A stretch of 56,818 nucleotides of DNA from an uncultured Eubacterium sp. (GCA_910585745.1 CAJUFM010000009.1:1-56818); one strand, 5' to 3'. Positions 42,034 through 52,048 are shown, counted from the stretch's first letter. The notes: generated by a model from the letters alone, not told the origin. Numbers and translations are program-made.

Positions 42034-43968
42034 ATGGAAAATAATGGTAAAAACAAGGGGCCTGGCAATCCGAAAAAGAACAAAACCAATATTATCATTT
42101 GCATTGCAGCGGCATTTTTTGCCTTTGGACTGATCTTGTTCTTAAATTCTGAAATACAACGAAATACGAAAAAGGAAATTTCCTATACCAAATTTATTGA
42201 GATGCTCAAAGAGGGGAAGGTGGAAAAAGTAACCTTTGGATCCAATGTGATCCATATTGAACCCAAGACGGAAGAGCGGGTGGCGATGTTTAAAGTCACT
42301 TATTATACTGGTTATGTTAATGATACGGCGCTGGTCCAGGACATGCTCAACAAATATAACGTAGAGTTTTCTGCGAAGATCGAGGACACCAGCTCTGGTG
42401 TGCTGGAATTTTTCCTGGCGTATATCCTTCCCTTTGTGGGAATGTGGGTGGTTCTCTGGCTTCTCATGCGTTTTATGGCGAGAAGCGGCGGGGGCGGCGG
42501 TCTGATGGGTGTGGGTAAGTCCACGGCAAAAATGTATGTAGAAAAAGAGACCGGGGTTACCTTTAAGGATGTAGCGGGGGAAGAAGAGGCGAAGGATTCT
42601 CTGACGGAGCTGGTGGATTTTCTGAAGAACCCGGATAAATACCGGAAGATTGGGGCGAGACTCCCGAAGGGAGCGCTTCTGGTAGGACCTCCAGGTACTG
42701 GTAAGACTTTGCTGGCAAAGGCGCTTGCCGGTGAGGCCAGCGTGCCTTTCTTTTCCCTGTCTGGTTCGGATTTTGTGGAAATGTTTGTGGGCGTGGGTGC
42801 TTCCCGTGTCCGGGATCTGTTTAAACAGGCGCAGTCCATGGCGCCCTGTATCATATTTATTGATGAGATCGACGCCATCGGAAAGAGCAGGGATACCCAG
42901 TATGGCGGCGGCAATGACGAGCGGGAGCAGACGCTGAACCAGCTGCTTTCGGAGATGGATGGTTTTGATTCCTCCAAAGGTATCGTCATTCTGGGTGCCA
43001 CTAACCGGCCAGAGGTGCTGGATAAGGCATTGCTTCGTCCTGGGCGTTTTGACCGGAGGATCATCGTGGAGAAACCGGATCTTAAAGGAAGGATCGATGT
43101 GCTCAAGGTGCACTCCCATGATGTGCTGATGGATGATACCGTGGATCTGGAGGAGATTGCTCTTGCGACTTCTGGTGCAGTGGGGGCAGATCTTGCCAAT
43201 ATGGTCAACGAGGCGGCGATCATGGCGGTCAAGGATGGCAGAAAGGTAGTCAGCCAGAAGGATCTCTTTGAGGCGGTGGAGGTTGTCTTTGCCGGAAAAG
43301 AGAAAAAGGACCGGATCCTGGGTGAAGAGGAGAAGAAGATCGTGGCATACCATGAGGTGGGGCACGCCCTGATCACCACTCTGTTGAAAAATGCGGAGCC
43401 GGTGCAGAAGATCACCATCGTACCCCGTACAATGGGAGCGCTGGGCTACGTGATGCAGGTGCCGGAGGAAGAGAAATATCTTCGGAAAAAAGAAGAGCTG
43501 ATTTCAAAGATCGTGACTCTCTATGGCGGACGGGCTGCTGAAGAGATCATATTTGGCGATGTCACTACCGGCGCTTCCAATGATATCGAGCAGGCCACCT
43601 CCATTGCCAGAGCCATGATCACTCAGTATGGAATGAGTGATAAATTCGGCATGATCGGGCTGGAGTCCATTCAGAACCGCTATCTGGACGGGCGTGCTGT
43701 CATGAACTGTGGCGACCGGACGGAGAGTGAAGTAGATCAGGAGGTAATGGTATTCCTGAAAGAATGTTATCAAAAGGCCTACAAGATGATCGACGAAAAT
43801 AAAGAAGTTCTTCATAAGCTGGCGGCACATCTGGTGGAGCGGGAGACCATCACTGGAAAAGAGTTTGTCAGGATCTATGAAGAAGAGACGGGAATCCTTC
43901 TGAAAAAGGACGATAATGATGATAACAAGGATAAACCGGAGATTGAGGAGAATACGGATGGCATATGA
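42034..43968 (+). CDS. ftsH: ATP-dependent zinc metalloprotease FtsH
   Basis: 644 aa membrane-anchored AAA+ protease degrading misfolded membrane and regulatory proteins. Two N-terminal membrane segments (about 12-30 and 110-132). AAA module with GPPGTGKTLLAKA, Walker B IIFIDEIDAIG and the second region of homology ATNRPEVLDKALLRPGRFDR. Zinc site HEVGH with a distal acidic ligand in the protease domain. Acidic, Asp/Asn-rich C-terminal tail. Start after AAAGGAAAGG. It overlaps the next gene by 11 nt. Confidence 0.97.
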   Translation: MENNGKNKGPGNPKKNKTNIIICIAAAFFAFGLILFLNSEIQRNTKKEISYTKFIEMLKEGKVEKVTFGSNVIHIEPKTEERVAMFKVTYYTGYVNDTALVQDMLNKYNVEFSAKIEDTSSGVLEFFLAYILPFVGMWVVLWLLMRFMARSGGGGGLMGVGKSTAKMYVEKETGVTFKDVAGEEEAKDSLTELVDFLKNPDKYRKIGARLPKGALLVGPPGTGKTLLAKALAGEASVPFFSLSGSDFVEMFVGVGASRVRDLFKQAQSMAPCIIFIDEIDAIGKSRDTQYGGGNDEREQTLNQLLSEMDGFDSSKGIVILGATNRPEVLDKALLRPGRFDRRIIVEKPDLKGRIDVLKVHSHDVLMDDTVDLEEIALATSGAVGADLANMVNEAAIMAVKDGRKVVSQKDLFEAVEVVFAGKEKKDRILGEEEKKIVAYHEVGHALITTLLKNAEPVQKITIVPRTMGALGYVMQVPEEEKYLRKKEELISKIVTLYGGRAAEEIIFGDVTTGASNDIEQATSIARAMITQYGMSDKFGMIGLESIQNRYLDGRAVMNCGDRTESEVDQEVMVFLKECYQKAYKMIDENKEVLHKLAAHLVERETITGKEFVRIYEEETGILLKKDDNDDNKDKPEIEENTDGI

Positions 43969-44761
43969 AGTATTGGTACTGGATGTAGACGGAACATTGA
44001 TGCGGACGGATAAGACGATATCCAAGAGGACCATCGATGCCATCGTGGACCTGCAGCAGTCAGGGGTAAAGGTGGCGATCGCCTCCGGCAGATGTACGGC
44101 GGGGATCCTCCCCACTGCCCGGATGATCCAGCTGGATGAATTTGGCGGCTATATTGTTTCCTATAATGGGGGGTGTATCAGCAACTGCCAGACCGGAGAG
44201 ATCATTTACAATATCAATCTACCCGAGGGCATCGTACAGGAGATTTATGAATTTTCCAAAAAGGAAAAAACCGGGATCATGACCTATCATGGAAACGACA
44301 TTATCGCAGAAAATGACGCAGACCAGTATATACAGATCGATGCGAAGGGCTGTGGCATCGATATCCATGTGGTGGAAGATTTTGGAAAAGAGGTTGTCTA
44401 TCCTGTGAATAAGTGCCTGCTGACAGGAGACCCGGATTATATGGCCGGTGTCGAACCAAAAGCGGCAGCGGCTTTTGAGGGACGGCTGAGTGTGTACCGG
44501 TCCGAGGATTTTTATGTGGAAATGATGCCCCTGGGTATCGATAAGGCATATGGACTGTCCCGGCTGCTGGAGCGGCTGGGGTATTCGAGAAAACAGATGA
44601 TCTGCTGCGGCGACGGTTTCAATGACATCTCCATGATCGAATATGCTGGTGTCGGTGTGGCGATGGCTAATGCCAGTGAGGAAGTGAGGGCAAAGGCAGA
44701 TTATATCGCTCCCCACTGTGATGAGGATGGACTGGTGGATGTGATCCAGAAATATTTTTAA
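43958..44761 (+). CDS. Cof-type HAD phosphatase
   Basis: 267 aa from ATG 43958 (GAGGAG upstream). Motif I LVLDVDGTLMRTD with nucleophile Asp, motif II IASGR, a cap domain, motif III Lys in IDKAYGLSRLL, motif IV CCGDGFNDISMIEYAG. The Cof type usually dephosphorylates sugar phosphates or cofactors. It overlaps the ftsH tail and is followed 12 nt later by uvrC, so the three may share transcripts. Confidence 0.92.
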   Translation: MAYEVLVLDVDGTLMRTDKTISKRTIDAIVDLQQSGVKVAIASGRCTAGILPTARMIQLDEFGGYIVSYNGGCISNCQTGEIIYNINLPEGIVQEIYEFSKKEKTGIMTYHGNDIIAENDADQYIQIDAKGCGIDIHVVEDFGKEVVYPVNKCLLTGDPDYMAGVEPKAAAAFEGRLSVYRSEDFYVEMMPLGIDKAYGLSRLLERLGYSRKQMICCGDGFNDISMIEYAGVGVAMANASEEVRAKADYIAPHCDEDGLVDVIQKYF

Positions 44762-44773
44762 GGAGGCGGCAGG

Positions 44774-46612
44774 GTGTTTGACTTAGAGGCGGAGTTGAAA
44801 AAACTTCCGGATAAGCCGGGAGTATATCTGATGCATGACAAAGAGGATCATATTATTTATGTGGGAAAGGCTGTCGTGCTGAAAAACCGGGTGCGGCAGT
44901 ATTTTCAGAAGAGCCGCAACGTGTCCCCTAAGATCGCCAGAATGATCGAACAGATTGCCTGGTTTGAATATATCGTGACGGACAGTGAGTTAGAAGCCCT
45001 GGTGCTGGAGTGCAACCTGATCAAGGAACACAATCCCAAATATAATACGATGCTGAAGGATGGCAAGAGCTATCCTTTTTTGAAAGCTACGATTCAGGAA
45101 GATTTTCCGCGGTTTGTCCTCGCCAGGCAGATGAAACGGGATGGAGCCAAATATTTTGGACCCTTCACCAGCGGGGCAGCGATCCGGGATACCATCGAGC
45201 TTCTGAATAAGCTGTTTCATCTGAGGAATTGCCGGAAAGTTCTTCCGCGGGATGTGGGGAAGGAGAGACCTTGCCTGTACCATCAGATGGGGCAGTGTCC
45301 AGCGCCCTGCCAGGGCAGTGTGGGCAGAGAAGAATACAGGGTAAACTTTCAGAAGGCCCTTTCGTTTCTGAATGGAAACACGAAAGAAGTTATGAAGGAT
45401 CTGCAGCAGAAAATGGAACAGCTGGCGGAGAATATGCAGTTTGAGGAGGCGGCAGTCTACCGGGATCTTATCGACAGTGTCAGGCAGGTGACGGAGCGCC
45501 AGAAGATCACCAGCGATGACCAGGAGGACAGGGACATCATCGCCATCGCCAGAAATGAGGACGAGGCAGTGGTGCAGGTATTTTTCATCCGTGGTGGAAA
45601 GCTGATCGGCAGGGAGCACTATTATCTATCAGGAGTACTGGAAGAGGATGAGGGGCACATTTTAAGCGCCTTCATCAAGCAGATGTACGCGGGGACCCCC
45701 TATGTGCCGCGGGAACTCTGGACGGAGTGCGAGCCGGAGGACAGCCCGGCAATTCTGGAGTGGCTGGCGAAAAAGCGGGGGCATAAAGTCTTTTTCAGAC
45801 ATCCGAAACGGGGAGAAAAGGTGCGGCTGCTGGATCTGGCAAAGCGCAATGCCCATATGGTTCTTGCCCAGGATGCTGAGAAGTTAAAACAGGAGAGAGA
45901 AAAGACGCTGGGAGCCATGGAGGAGATCGAGAGGCTTCTGGGGCTTCAGATGCTGAACCGGGTAGAATCTTATGACATTTCCAATATCAATGGTTTTGAG
46001 ACGGTGGGATCCATGGTGGTATTTGAGAAAGGGCGCGCCAAGAAAAATGATTATCGGAAGTTCCGTATCCGGACGGTGACAGGCCCTGATGATTATCACT
46101 CCATGGAGGAGCTGCTGACGAGGCGTTTTACCCATGGCCAGAGACAGGAGCTGGCGGAGATGGATTCCTTCCGGCTCTTTCCGGACGTGATTTTTATGGA
46201 TGGGGGAAAAGGACAGGTCAATGTGGCGGAGAGAGTTCTCCAGGAACTAAAGATTGATATTCCAGTATGCGGCATGGTAAAAGACGATCATCACCGGACA
46301 AGGGGATTATTTTTCAGAAACGAAGAGATACCCATCGATATCCATGGCCAGGGATTTCGGCTCATCACCAGGATACAGGATGAAACCCACCGCTTTGCCA
46401 TCGAGTACCACCGGCAGATCCGGGGAAAGGCACAGGTGCATTCGATCCTGGATGATATTCCTACCATTGGTACCGCGAGGCGAAAGGCGCTGATGAAGTA
46501 CTATGAATCCCTGGATGACATCAAGAAAGCTACGGTAGAGGAATTAAAGGAAGTGCCGGGGATGAACGAGCGGTCAGCGAAAGCTGTGGTGGAGTTTTTC
46601 AGGGAAGGGTGA
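44774..46612 (+). CDS. uvrC: UvrABC excinuclease subunit C
   Basis: 612 aa nucleotide-excision-repair nuclease. N-terminal GIY-YIG domain (KPGVYLMHDKEDHIIYVGKA), a UVR motif (about residues 205-240), the RNase-H-like endonuclease half (SYDISNINGFETVGSMVVFE, FMDGGKGQVN) and a C-terminal double helix-hairpin-helix (IPTIGTARRKALMKYYESLD, EVPGMNERSAKAVV). GTG start after AAGGAGG. Confidence 0.97.
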   Translation: MFDLEAELKKLPDKPGVYLMHDKEDHIIYVGKAVVLKNRVRQYFQKSRNVSPKIARMIEQIAWFEYIVTDSELEALVLECNLIKEHNPKYNTMLKDGKSYPFLKATIQEDFPRFVLARQMKRDGAKYFGPFTSGAAIRDTIELLNKLFHLRNCRKVLPRDVGKERPCLYHQMGQCPAPCQGSVGREEYRVNFQKALSFLNGNTKEVMKDLQQKMEQLAENMQFEEAAVYRDLIDSVRQVTERQKITSDDQEDRDIIAIARNEDEAVVQVFFIRGGKLIGREHYYLSGVLEEDEGHILSAFIKQMYAGTPYVPRELWTECEPEDSPAILEWLAKKRGHKVFFRHPKRGEKVRLLDLAKRNAHMVLAQDAEKLKQEREKTLGAMEEIERLLGLQMLNRVESYDISNINGFETVGSMVVFEKGRAKKNDYRKFRIRTVTGPDDYHSMEELLTRRFTHGQRQELAEMDSFRLFPDVIFMDGGKGQVNVAERVLQELKIDIPVCGMVKDDHHRTRGLFFRNEEIPIDIHGQGFRLITRIQDETHRFAIEYHRQIRGKAQVHSILDDIPTIGTARRKALMKYYESLDDIKKATVEELKEVPGMNERSAKAVVEFFREG

Positions 46613-46621
46613 GGATATGTC

Positions 46622-47977
46622 TCACCGGAATTTCGGATAATCGTATGTATATAGTGCCTTCGTGGAATAGCATCTGCTGAATAGCAGGATCCGCTGGGCA
46701 ATCTTTTCCGAGTACCATGGATCTGTGGCGTACTGGTGGCTCAGATTAGAGGGGTTAAATCTAAATTTAAATATTGTGTTCTGGCTCGGTTTTGCCTCAA
46801 AGTAATTTTCCCGGATGAATTTGGCAGCGCCGTAGATCGCCTTGTCCACGGTGGTCCATCCCTTGTAGTAGGCATGGGAGGTGGCTCCGGTCTTCGGGTC
46901 GCTGTCATAGGCCTTGATTCCGTACAGATTGTAGACCGTGGTAGATCTGGGAATCTTTTTTGTGATGAATTTACCTCCGGAACGGGCATAGGAGGGCAGT
47001 GCAACACGGGTGATGCGGTTGCCCCGGGCGAGGGAGCTTGTGCCGTAGGCGGACTCCAAAAATGTCTGGGACACAAAGTACATCGGATCGATGCCCTCTT
47101 TTTTCGCGGCGGCAAGCATTACCTTTCCCTTTCCATATAACACGCTGTAGGAGGGACCGCGGCCTTTGTTTTCACAGGCATTTTTAATATAATAGTTAAA
47201 AGTAGATATAAATTTTTCTTCATTTACGGGGCGGAATTTATCCAGCCGGAGAAACTGGAAGCCGTAGGAGGTATCTTTCTTATAGTTCACCAGCCGTTTG
47301 TATTCTGCCAGTGAGGTGCGGCCAGTACGTTTTTTTTGGATCGCGGCATAATTGTTCAGAGTCCAGTTGTACTGGGTAAAGATCTTTTTTCCCACGAAAT
47401 TCAGAACCGGTTTGGAGAGCTGTGCTACGCCCAGGGTCTCGTCCCAGAGATAATTGATACCCAGTGCCTGTACCACCTCCTGGAAGGGGACAAGGATAGT
47501 TTTTACCTCTGACTTGCTGTAGGTTACAGATACAGGCGCCTGGGGCAGAGAGCTGGTGTTCTGGTTTACCGTGATAGAGGGCTGGTTTAAGTGCATGACG
47601 ATAAACTTATCATTTTTAGAAATGGTAATTTTCTTTAATTTCTTATAATATTTATAACTCACCTTGATTCCCTGACTGGCAAAAGTTTCTTTTAAGGGAA
47701 CCATAACGGTTCCGTTTATTTTGACCGCTGGCGTCTTCTGCAGATTGATCTGTTTGGACTCGTAAACTACTGTGATCTTTTCGCCCCGGTAGCTGACTTC
47801 CTGGCCGCCTATGGTGTAGGGAACAGTAATAGCATTTTTTCCGCTGGATGCCGATGGCGCCGGAGTGGCAGAATTCTGGATCTCCCAGATTGAAATGGCA
47901 TCTGCACTTGTGGACAGGATATTTGTGCCGAGGCACATGCAAAGCAATAGAGCTAACAATGGTCTTAAACGTCTCAT
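46622..47977 (-). CDS. Secreted glucosaminidase-domain cell-wall hydrolase with stalk domain
   Basis: 451 aa from ATG 47977 (GAAAGGAAA upstream). Signal peptide LRPLLALLLCMCLGTNILS. A copper-amine-oxidase-N-like stalk domain (about 45-200; VMVPLKETFASQGIKVSY, ILVPFQEVVQALGI). A C-terminal mannosyl-glycoprotein endo-beta-N-acetylglucosaminidase-like domain with PMYFVSQTFLESAYGTSSLA (catalytic Glu) and VYNLYGIKAYDSDP. It cleaves peptidoglycan glycan strands outside the cell. Convergent with uvrC, 9 bp apart. Confidence 0.9.
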   Translation of the reverse strand: MRRLRPLLALLLCMCLGTNILSTSADAISIWEIQNSATPAPSASSGKNAITVPYTIGGQEVSYRGEKITVVYESKQINLQKTPAVKINGTVMVPLKETFASQGIKVSYKYYKKLKKITISKNDKFIVMHLNQPSITVNQNTSSLPQAPVSVTYSKSEVKTILVPFQEVVQALGINYLWDETLGVAQLSKPVLNFVGKKIFTQYNWTLNNYAAIQKKRTGRTSLAEYKRLVNYKKDTSYGFQFLRLDKFRPVNEEKFISTFNYYIKNACENKGRGPSYSVLYGKGKVMLAAAKKEGIDPMYFVSQTFLESAYGTSSLARGNRITRVALPSYARSGGKFITKKIPRSTTVYNLYGIKAYDSDPKTGATSHAYYKGWTTVDKAIYGAAKFIRENYFEAKPSQNTIFKFRFNPSNLSHQYATDPWYSEKIAQRILLFSRCYSTKALYTYDYPKFR

Positions 47978-48030
47978 AATCAAGTTTCCTTTCTCATAGA
48001 CTATTAAAAAAAGCGGAGTTCCGTGTAAAG

Positions 48031-49320
48031 ATGGATATTATATCAGGAATTAATAATTTAATGTGGGGTGGACCTCTGCTGATTCTTTTATTAGGGATAC
48101 ATATTTATTTTACTATAAGGACAGGATTTGTCCAGAGAAAAATAAAAAAGGCGGTAAAATACTCTGTCAAAGGGGATGCTTCAGAGGGAATGAGTGCTTT
48201 TGGCACGCTGACGACGACGCTGGCGGCGACGCTGGGGACCGGGAATATAATTGGCGTATCCACGGCCGTTTACCTTGGAGGGCCGGGCGGGGTGTTCTGG
48301 TGCTGGGTCACCGGGCTGCTGGGAATGGCGACTACCTATGGGGAAACCCTTCTCTCCTGCCGCCACCGCAGCAAGGATCATGAGGGGCACAATGTGGGCG
48401 GTGTGATGTATGTTCTGGAGCGTGGCCTGGGAAAGAAAAAACTTGCTTTTTTTTACAGTTTTCTCATCTGTCTGTCAGCTTTTTGCGCCGGCTGCACCAC
48501 CCAGTCCAATGCGATCTCGGAGACCTGCATGGATGTGTGGGGGATCCCTAAGTGGGCGGCGGGGATCGCGGTGGCGCTTCCAGTTGGTCTGGTCATCCTT
48601 CAGGGGGTTAAGTGGATCGAACAGGTCTGCATGGCGCTGGTGCCGGCGATGGCATTTCTATTTCTGGGGGGCTGCGTGGCATTTATCCTTCTGAATGCTT
48701 CTGTGTTTCCAGAGGCTGTTTTAGTGATGGTTAAATCAGCATTTAATAGCAGCGCTTTTCTTGGAGGGGCGGTGGGATTTTCTGTGGGAAGGGCAGTGAG
48801 ATATGGGGTGGCAAGAGGATTATTTACCAATGAGGCAGGGCTGGGAACTTCTGGTATCGCCGCGGCGTCGGGGTCAGATCACATCTCTCCGGAAAGGCAG
48901 GGGTTGATCTCCATGACGGCGACTTTCTGGGATACAGTGGTGATGTGTGCCATTACCGGGATTGTGGTGGTTATGTTTGTGCTTATGAATGAACGGGCGC
49001 TGGTGGATCTGCCCGCTGGACTTCTCGTAAAGGGAGCTTTTGATACCCTGCCTCTGCTGGGGGAGGAGCTGATCGCGGTAGCTACAGTCTGTTTTGCTGT
49101 GGCGACACTGATCGGATGGTCTTATTTCGGACAGGTGGCGGCAGATTATATGGGAGGAAAATCTCTGGTGAGAAATTATCAGTATATCTATGTGATCATG
49201 ATCTTTGCCGGAGCGGTGATGCCCATGGGGATCGTGTGGGAGATCACAGATTTTATCAACATTTTTATACTGATCCCGTCGGTATACGCGCTGATAAAGT
49301 GCCGGAAAAGCATTCGCTGA
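48031..49320 (+). CDS. Sodium:alanine symporter family transporter (AGCS)
   Basis: 429 aa with about ten membrane segments. Family motifs: FGTLTTTLAATLGTGNIIGV near the N-terminus, GGPGGVFWCWVTGLLGMATT, and GLFTNEAGLGTSGIAAAS. Imports alanine or glycine with sodium. Upstream of D-Ala-D-Ala ligase, a fitting context for alanine supply to the wall, though 235 bp and a repeat element separate them. Confidence 0.95.
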   Translation: MDIISGINNLMWGGPLLILLLGIHIYFTIRTGFVQRKIKKAVKYSVKGDASEGMSAFGTLTTTLAATLGTGNIIGVSTAVYLGGPGGVFWCWVTGLLGMATTYGETLLSCRHRSKDHEGHNVGGVMYVLERGLGKKKLAFFYSFLICLSAFCAGCTTQSNAISETCMDVWGIPKWAAGIAVALPVGLVILQGVKWIEQVCMALVPAMAFLFLGGCVAFILLNASVFPEAVLVMVKSAFNSSAFLGGAVGFSVGRAVRYGVARGLFTNEAGLGTSGIAAASGSDHISPERQGLISMTATFWDTVVMCAITGIVVVMFVLMNERALVDLPAGLLVKGAFDTLPLLGEELIAVATVCFAVATLIGWSYFGQVAADYMGGKSLVRNYQYIYVIMIFAGAVMPMGIVWEITDFINIFILIPSVYALIKCRKSIR

Positions 49321-49424
49321 GGACATTGAAGGGGCCGCTTTTAGTCCCACTTTTTCAAAATATTCACAAATATAATGAAAAACCTTGTGATATAAAGAAT
49401 ATCATAGTAAAATATAAAGATACC

Positions 49425-49499
49425 AGGGTCAAAAGGTCAAAATGCCGTTCATGCTTGCATGATAAATAAGTTCTGACGAACTTATTCGCATTTGACCCT
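49425..49499 (+). repeat. Palindromic intergenic repeat element
   Basis: Ends AGGGTCAAA and TTTGACCCT form terminal inverted repeats. Inside is a perfect 9-bp stem AATAAGTTC-TGAC-GAACTTATT (49465-49486). The first 21 bases recur at 41867-41887 (minus), and the AGGGTCAAA end recurs at 51094-51102. It occupies most of the gap between the symporter and ddl. Confidence 0.65.
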
Positions 49500-49555
49500 A
49501 ACATCATATAGAATATATGAGATAAGATTGCAGCAGAAAGGCAAGGTGCAGAACA

Positions 49556-50611
49556 TTGAAAAGACGGGCAGCAGTAATATTTGGAGGAATTTCCTCGGAA
49601 CACGAGGTGTCCTGTTCCTCCGTTTTGAATGTAGTGAGTGGATTTGACGAAGATAAATATGAACTGACATTGATCGGTATTACGAAAGAAGGAAAATGGC
49701 TGGTTACAGATTCAGCAGCCAGTATCGAAGACGGTACCTGGAAAAATAGTACCCAGACAGCTATCTTGTCTCCCGACAGGGGCAGGCCCGGTGTGCTGGT
49801 CTTAGGGGAAGATACTTATACTTATAAGAAAATAGATGTGATCTTTCCGGTGCTTCATGGCAGATTTGGTGAGGATGGAACGATCCAGGGGCTGTTCGAG
49901 ATGTCGGGCATACCGTACGTGGGCTGTGGAGTATTGAGTTCTGCGGTGAGTATGGATAAGATTTCTACGAAAATATTTGTGGATCGGCTGGGCATCCGTC
50001 AGGCGGGATATGTGATAGATATCGCTAAGGATCTGAGTGAGATGGAGTACACAGTGGAACAGGTGGAAGAAAAGCTGGGATATCCCGTATTTGTAAAGCC
50101 ATCGAATGCAGGATCTTCCTGTGGTGTCAGCAAGGCCTGTAACAGGGAAGAACTAAAACGGGCCCTGCAGCTGGCAAAGGAGCATGACAATCGTGTCCTG
50201 ATCGAAGAAATGATATGCGGTCATGAGGTGGAATGTGCGGTGCTGGGCGGCAATGAAGTACGGGCCTCCAAAGTAGGAGAGGTGCAGGCGGCGGCAGAAT
50301 TTTATGATTATGAAGCCAAGTATCATAATGCTGAGTCAAAGACAGTGATCGACCCTCCTGAGATCCCGGCAGAGGCAAAGGAAACGGTCAGAGAAAATGC
50401 AGTGAGAATATTTAAGGCAGTCAGCGGTTTTGGACTGTCCCGGGTGGACTTTTTTATTGAAAATGATACAAATGAAGTAGTGTTTAATGAGATCAATACG
50501 CTGCCAGGATTTACCAATATCAGCATGTATCCCATGCTCTGCAACGACATGGGACTATCCATATCAGAACTGATCGACCGTCTGGTCGAGACTGCATTCG
50601 AGAGAGAATAG
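49556..50611 (+). CDS. ddl: D-alanine--D-alanine ligase
   Basis: 351 aa ATP-grasp enzyme making D-Ala-D-Ala for peptidoglycan. TTG start. N-terminal VIFGGISSEHEVSCSS, then VLHGRFGEDGTIQGLFE and YPVFVKPSNAGSSCGVSKA. Metal-binding end: SRVDFFIEN and VFNEINTLPGFTNISMYP. Confidence 0.96.
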   Translation: MKRRAAVIFGGISSEHEVSCSSVLNVVSGFDEDKYELTLIGITKEGKWLVTDSAASIEDGTWKNSTQTAILSPDRGRPGVLVLGEDTYTYKKIDVIFPVLHGRFGEDGTIQGLFEMSGIPYVGCGVLSSAVSMDKISTKIFVDRLGIRQAGYVIDIAKDLSEMEYTVEQVEEKLGYPVFVKPSNAGSSCGVSKACNREELKRALQLAKEHDNRVLIEEMICGHEVECAVLGGNEVRASKVGEVQAAAEFYDYEAKYHNAESKTVIDPPEIPAEAKETVRENAVRIFKAVSGFGLSRVDFFIENDTNEVVFNEINTLPGFTNISMYPMLCNDMGLSISELIDRLVETAFERE

Positions 50612-50657
50612 TCAGCCGCGGCACACAGCATAAAATAACAGGATAAGGGGAAGACTA

Positions 50658-51089
50658 ATGAAAAAGAATGTAAAAGTTTCCATTAGTGGGATTCAGAATA
50701 ATGATAATGAAGAAACAGTGGAGGTTGTCTCTGTGGGCGAGATGATGCAGAGGGATGACCACATCTGTGTCTCTTACGAAGAGGCTGCGGATAATGCAGC
50801 CGGCGTGGACTGCCAGCTGGTAAAGAGTATGCTGAAAGTAAAACCGGACCAGATCGAGATCATCAAAAAAGGAGCCGCCCAGACCCATATGGTCTTTATC
50901 GAAGACCGGGATACTATTTCTTACTATTCCACTCCTTTCGGGGAGCTGGAGGTGGCAATCCATACGGACCGTCTGGAGAGGAGAGAGCGGGATAACGGAT
51001 TTCAGATCCTGCTGGAATACGCGCTGGAGATCAATGCCTCCCATATGTCAAACTGCAACGTGGATATCCGGGTGGACTACATGTCTTAA
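50658..51089 (+). CDS. DUF1934 protein (YwiB-like calycin fold)
   Basis: 143 aa. Matches the DUF1934 pattern: VKVSISGIQ near the start, ISYYSTPFGELEVAIHT in the middle and EYALEINASHMSNCNVDIRV at the end. Small beta-barrel of unknown function, cytoplasmic. AAGGGGAAG precedes the ATG. Followed by a hairpin terminator. Confidence 0.88.
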   Translation: MKKNVKVSISGIQNNDNEETVEVVSVGEMMQRDDHICVSYEEAADNAAGVDCQLVKSMLKVKPDQIEIIKKGAAQTHMVFIEDRDTISYYSTPFGELEVAIHTDRLERRERDNGFQILLEYALEINASHMSNCNVDIRVDYMS

Positions 51090-51103
51090 TGCCAGGGTCA
51101 AAG

Positions 51104-51134
51104 AACCTATCATGCTTGGCATGATAAGGTTTTT
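51104..51134 (+). terminator. Intrinsic terminator after DUF1934, with repeat-like end
   Basis: Stem AACCTATCATGC against GCATGATAAGGTT (one bulge), then TTTTT. It is preceded by AGGGTCAAA at 51094-51102, shared with the repeats at 41867 and 49425. Confidence 0.7.
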
Positions 51135-51161
51135 ACAAATTAGAGGAAAGGAGATGGCAGC

Positions 51162-52004
51162 GTGAAATTTACATTTACAAAGATGCACGGGACCGGGAAT
51201 GACTATATATATGTGGATCTTTTCCAGCAAAAACTGGAGAACCAGGAAGAAGTCGCAAAGGTAGTCAGTGACCGGCGTTTTGGCATCGGTTCAGACGGCC
51301 TGATCTGCATTGCTCCGTCAAAGACGGCAGACTGCCGGATGATCATGTATAATGCCGATGGTTCTGAGGGGGCGATGTGCGGCAATGGGATACGGTGCGT
51401 GGCAAAGTATGTCTATGATCGTGGCATTGTGCCAAAGGACCATATGTCAATAGAGACAAAAAGCGGCATCAAACAGCTGGAGCTGACCGTGGAGGAGGGA
51501 AAGGCAGTATATGTCAAGGTAAATATGGGAGAGGCGGTACTGAAGCCGTCGGAGATCCCGGTTCAGGCGGAAGGAGAGGATTTTATTGCCCGCCAGATCG
51601 AGGCAGGGGGCAGAACCTATACCGTAACCTGTGTATCTATGGGAAATCCCCATTGTGTGGTATTTACAGAGGGGATTGACGGTTTGGATCTGGAAAAGAC
51701 CGGTCCCCTGTTTGAAAACCATCCTTTGTTTCCAGACCGCATCAACACAGAATTTGTGGAAGTCATAGACCGGCATACGCTGAAAATGCGGGTTTGGGAG
51801 AGAGGTTCCGGGGAAACGGTCTCCTGTGGTACGGGAACCTGTGCGGCTACGGTAGCTGCAGTGCTGAACGGACACTGTCCACGGGGAGAAGAGGTAGAAG
51901 TGAGGGTACGCGGCGGCGCGCTCTATGATACATACCTGAAAAATGGCGAGGTGCTTATGAAGGGACCCGCAACCGAGGTTTTTCAGGGTGAAATAGAGAT
52001 TTAA
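51162..52004 (+). CDS. dapF: Diaminopimelate epimerase
   Basis: 280 aa. Converts LL- to meso-diaminopimelate for lysine and peptidoglycan. Two catalytic Cys in GAMCGNGIRCVAKY and ETVSCGTGTCAATV; N-terminal KMHGTGNDYIYVD. GTG start after AAAGGAGATGG. A hairpin with T-run follows directly. Confidence 0.97.
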   Translation: MKFTFTKMHGTGNDYIYVDLFQQKLENQEEVAKVVSDRRFGIGSDGLICIAPSKTADCRMIMYNADGSEGAMCGNGIRCVAKYVYDRGIVPKDHMSIETKSGIKQLELTVEEGKAVYVKVNMGEAVLKPSEIPVQAEGEDFIARQIEAGGRTYTVTCVSMGNPHCVVFTEGIDGLDLEKTGPLFENHPLFPDRINTEFVEVIDRHTLKMRVWERGSGETVSCGTGTCAATVAAVLNGHCPRGEEVEVRVRGGALYDTYLKNGEVLMKGPATEVFQGEIEI

Positions 52005-52022
52005 CCGTTCGTTGTTCCAGGG

Positions 52023-52048
52023 GTGCCAGCGCTGTGGCACGATTTTTT
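52023..52048 (+). terminator. Intrinsic terminator of dapF
   Basis: GTGCCA-GCGCTG-TGGCAC followed by GA and T6. Confidence 0.8.

Noticed and set aside
42142..43418. Two long minus-strand ORFs opposite ftsH
   Set aside because: Shadow frames of ftsH; composition and lack of start signals do not support coding.
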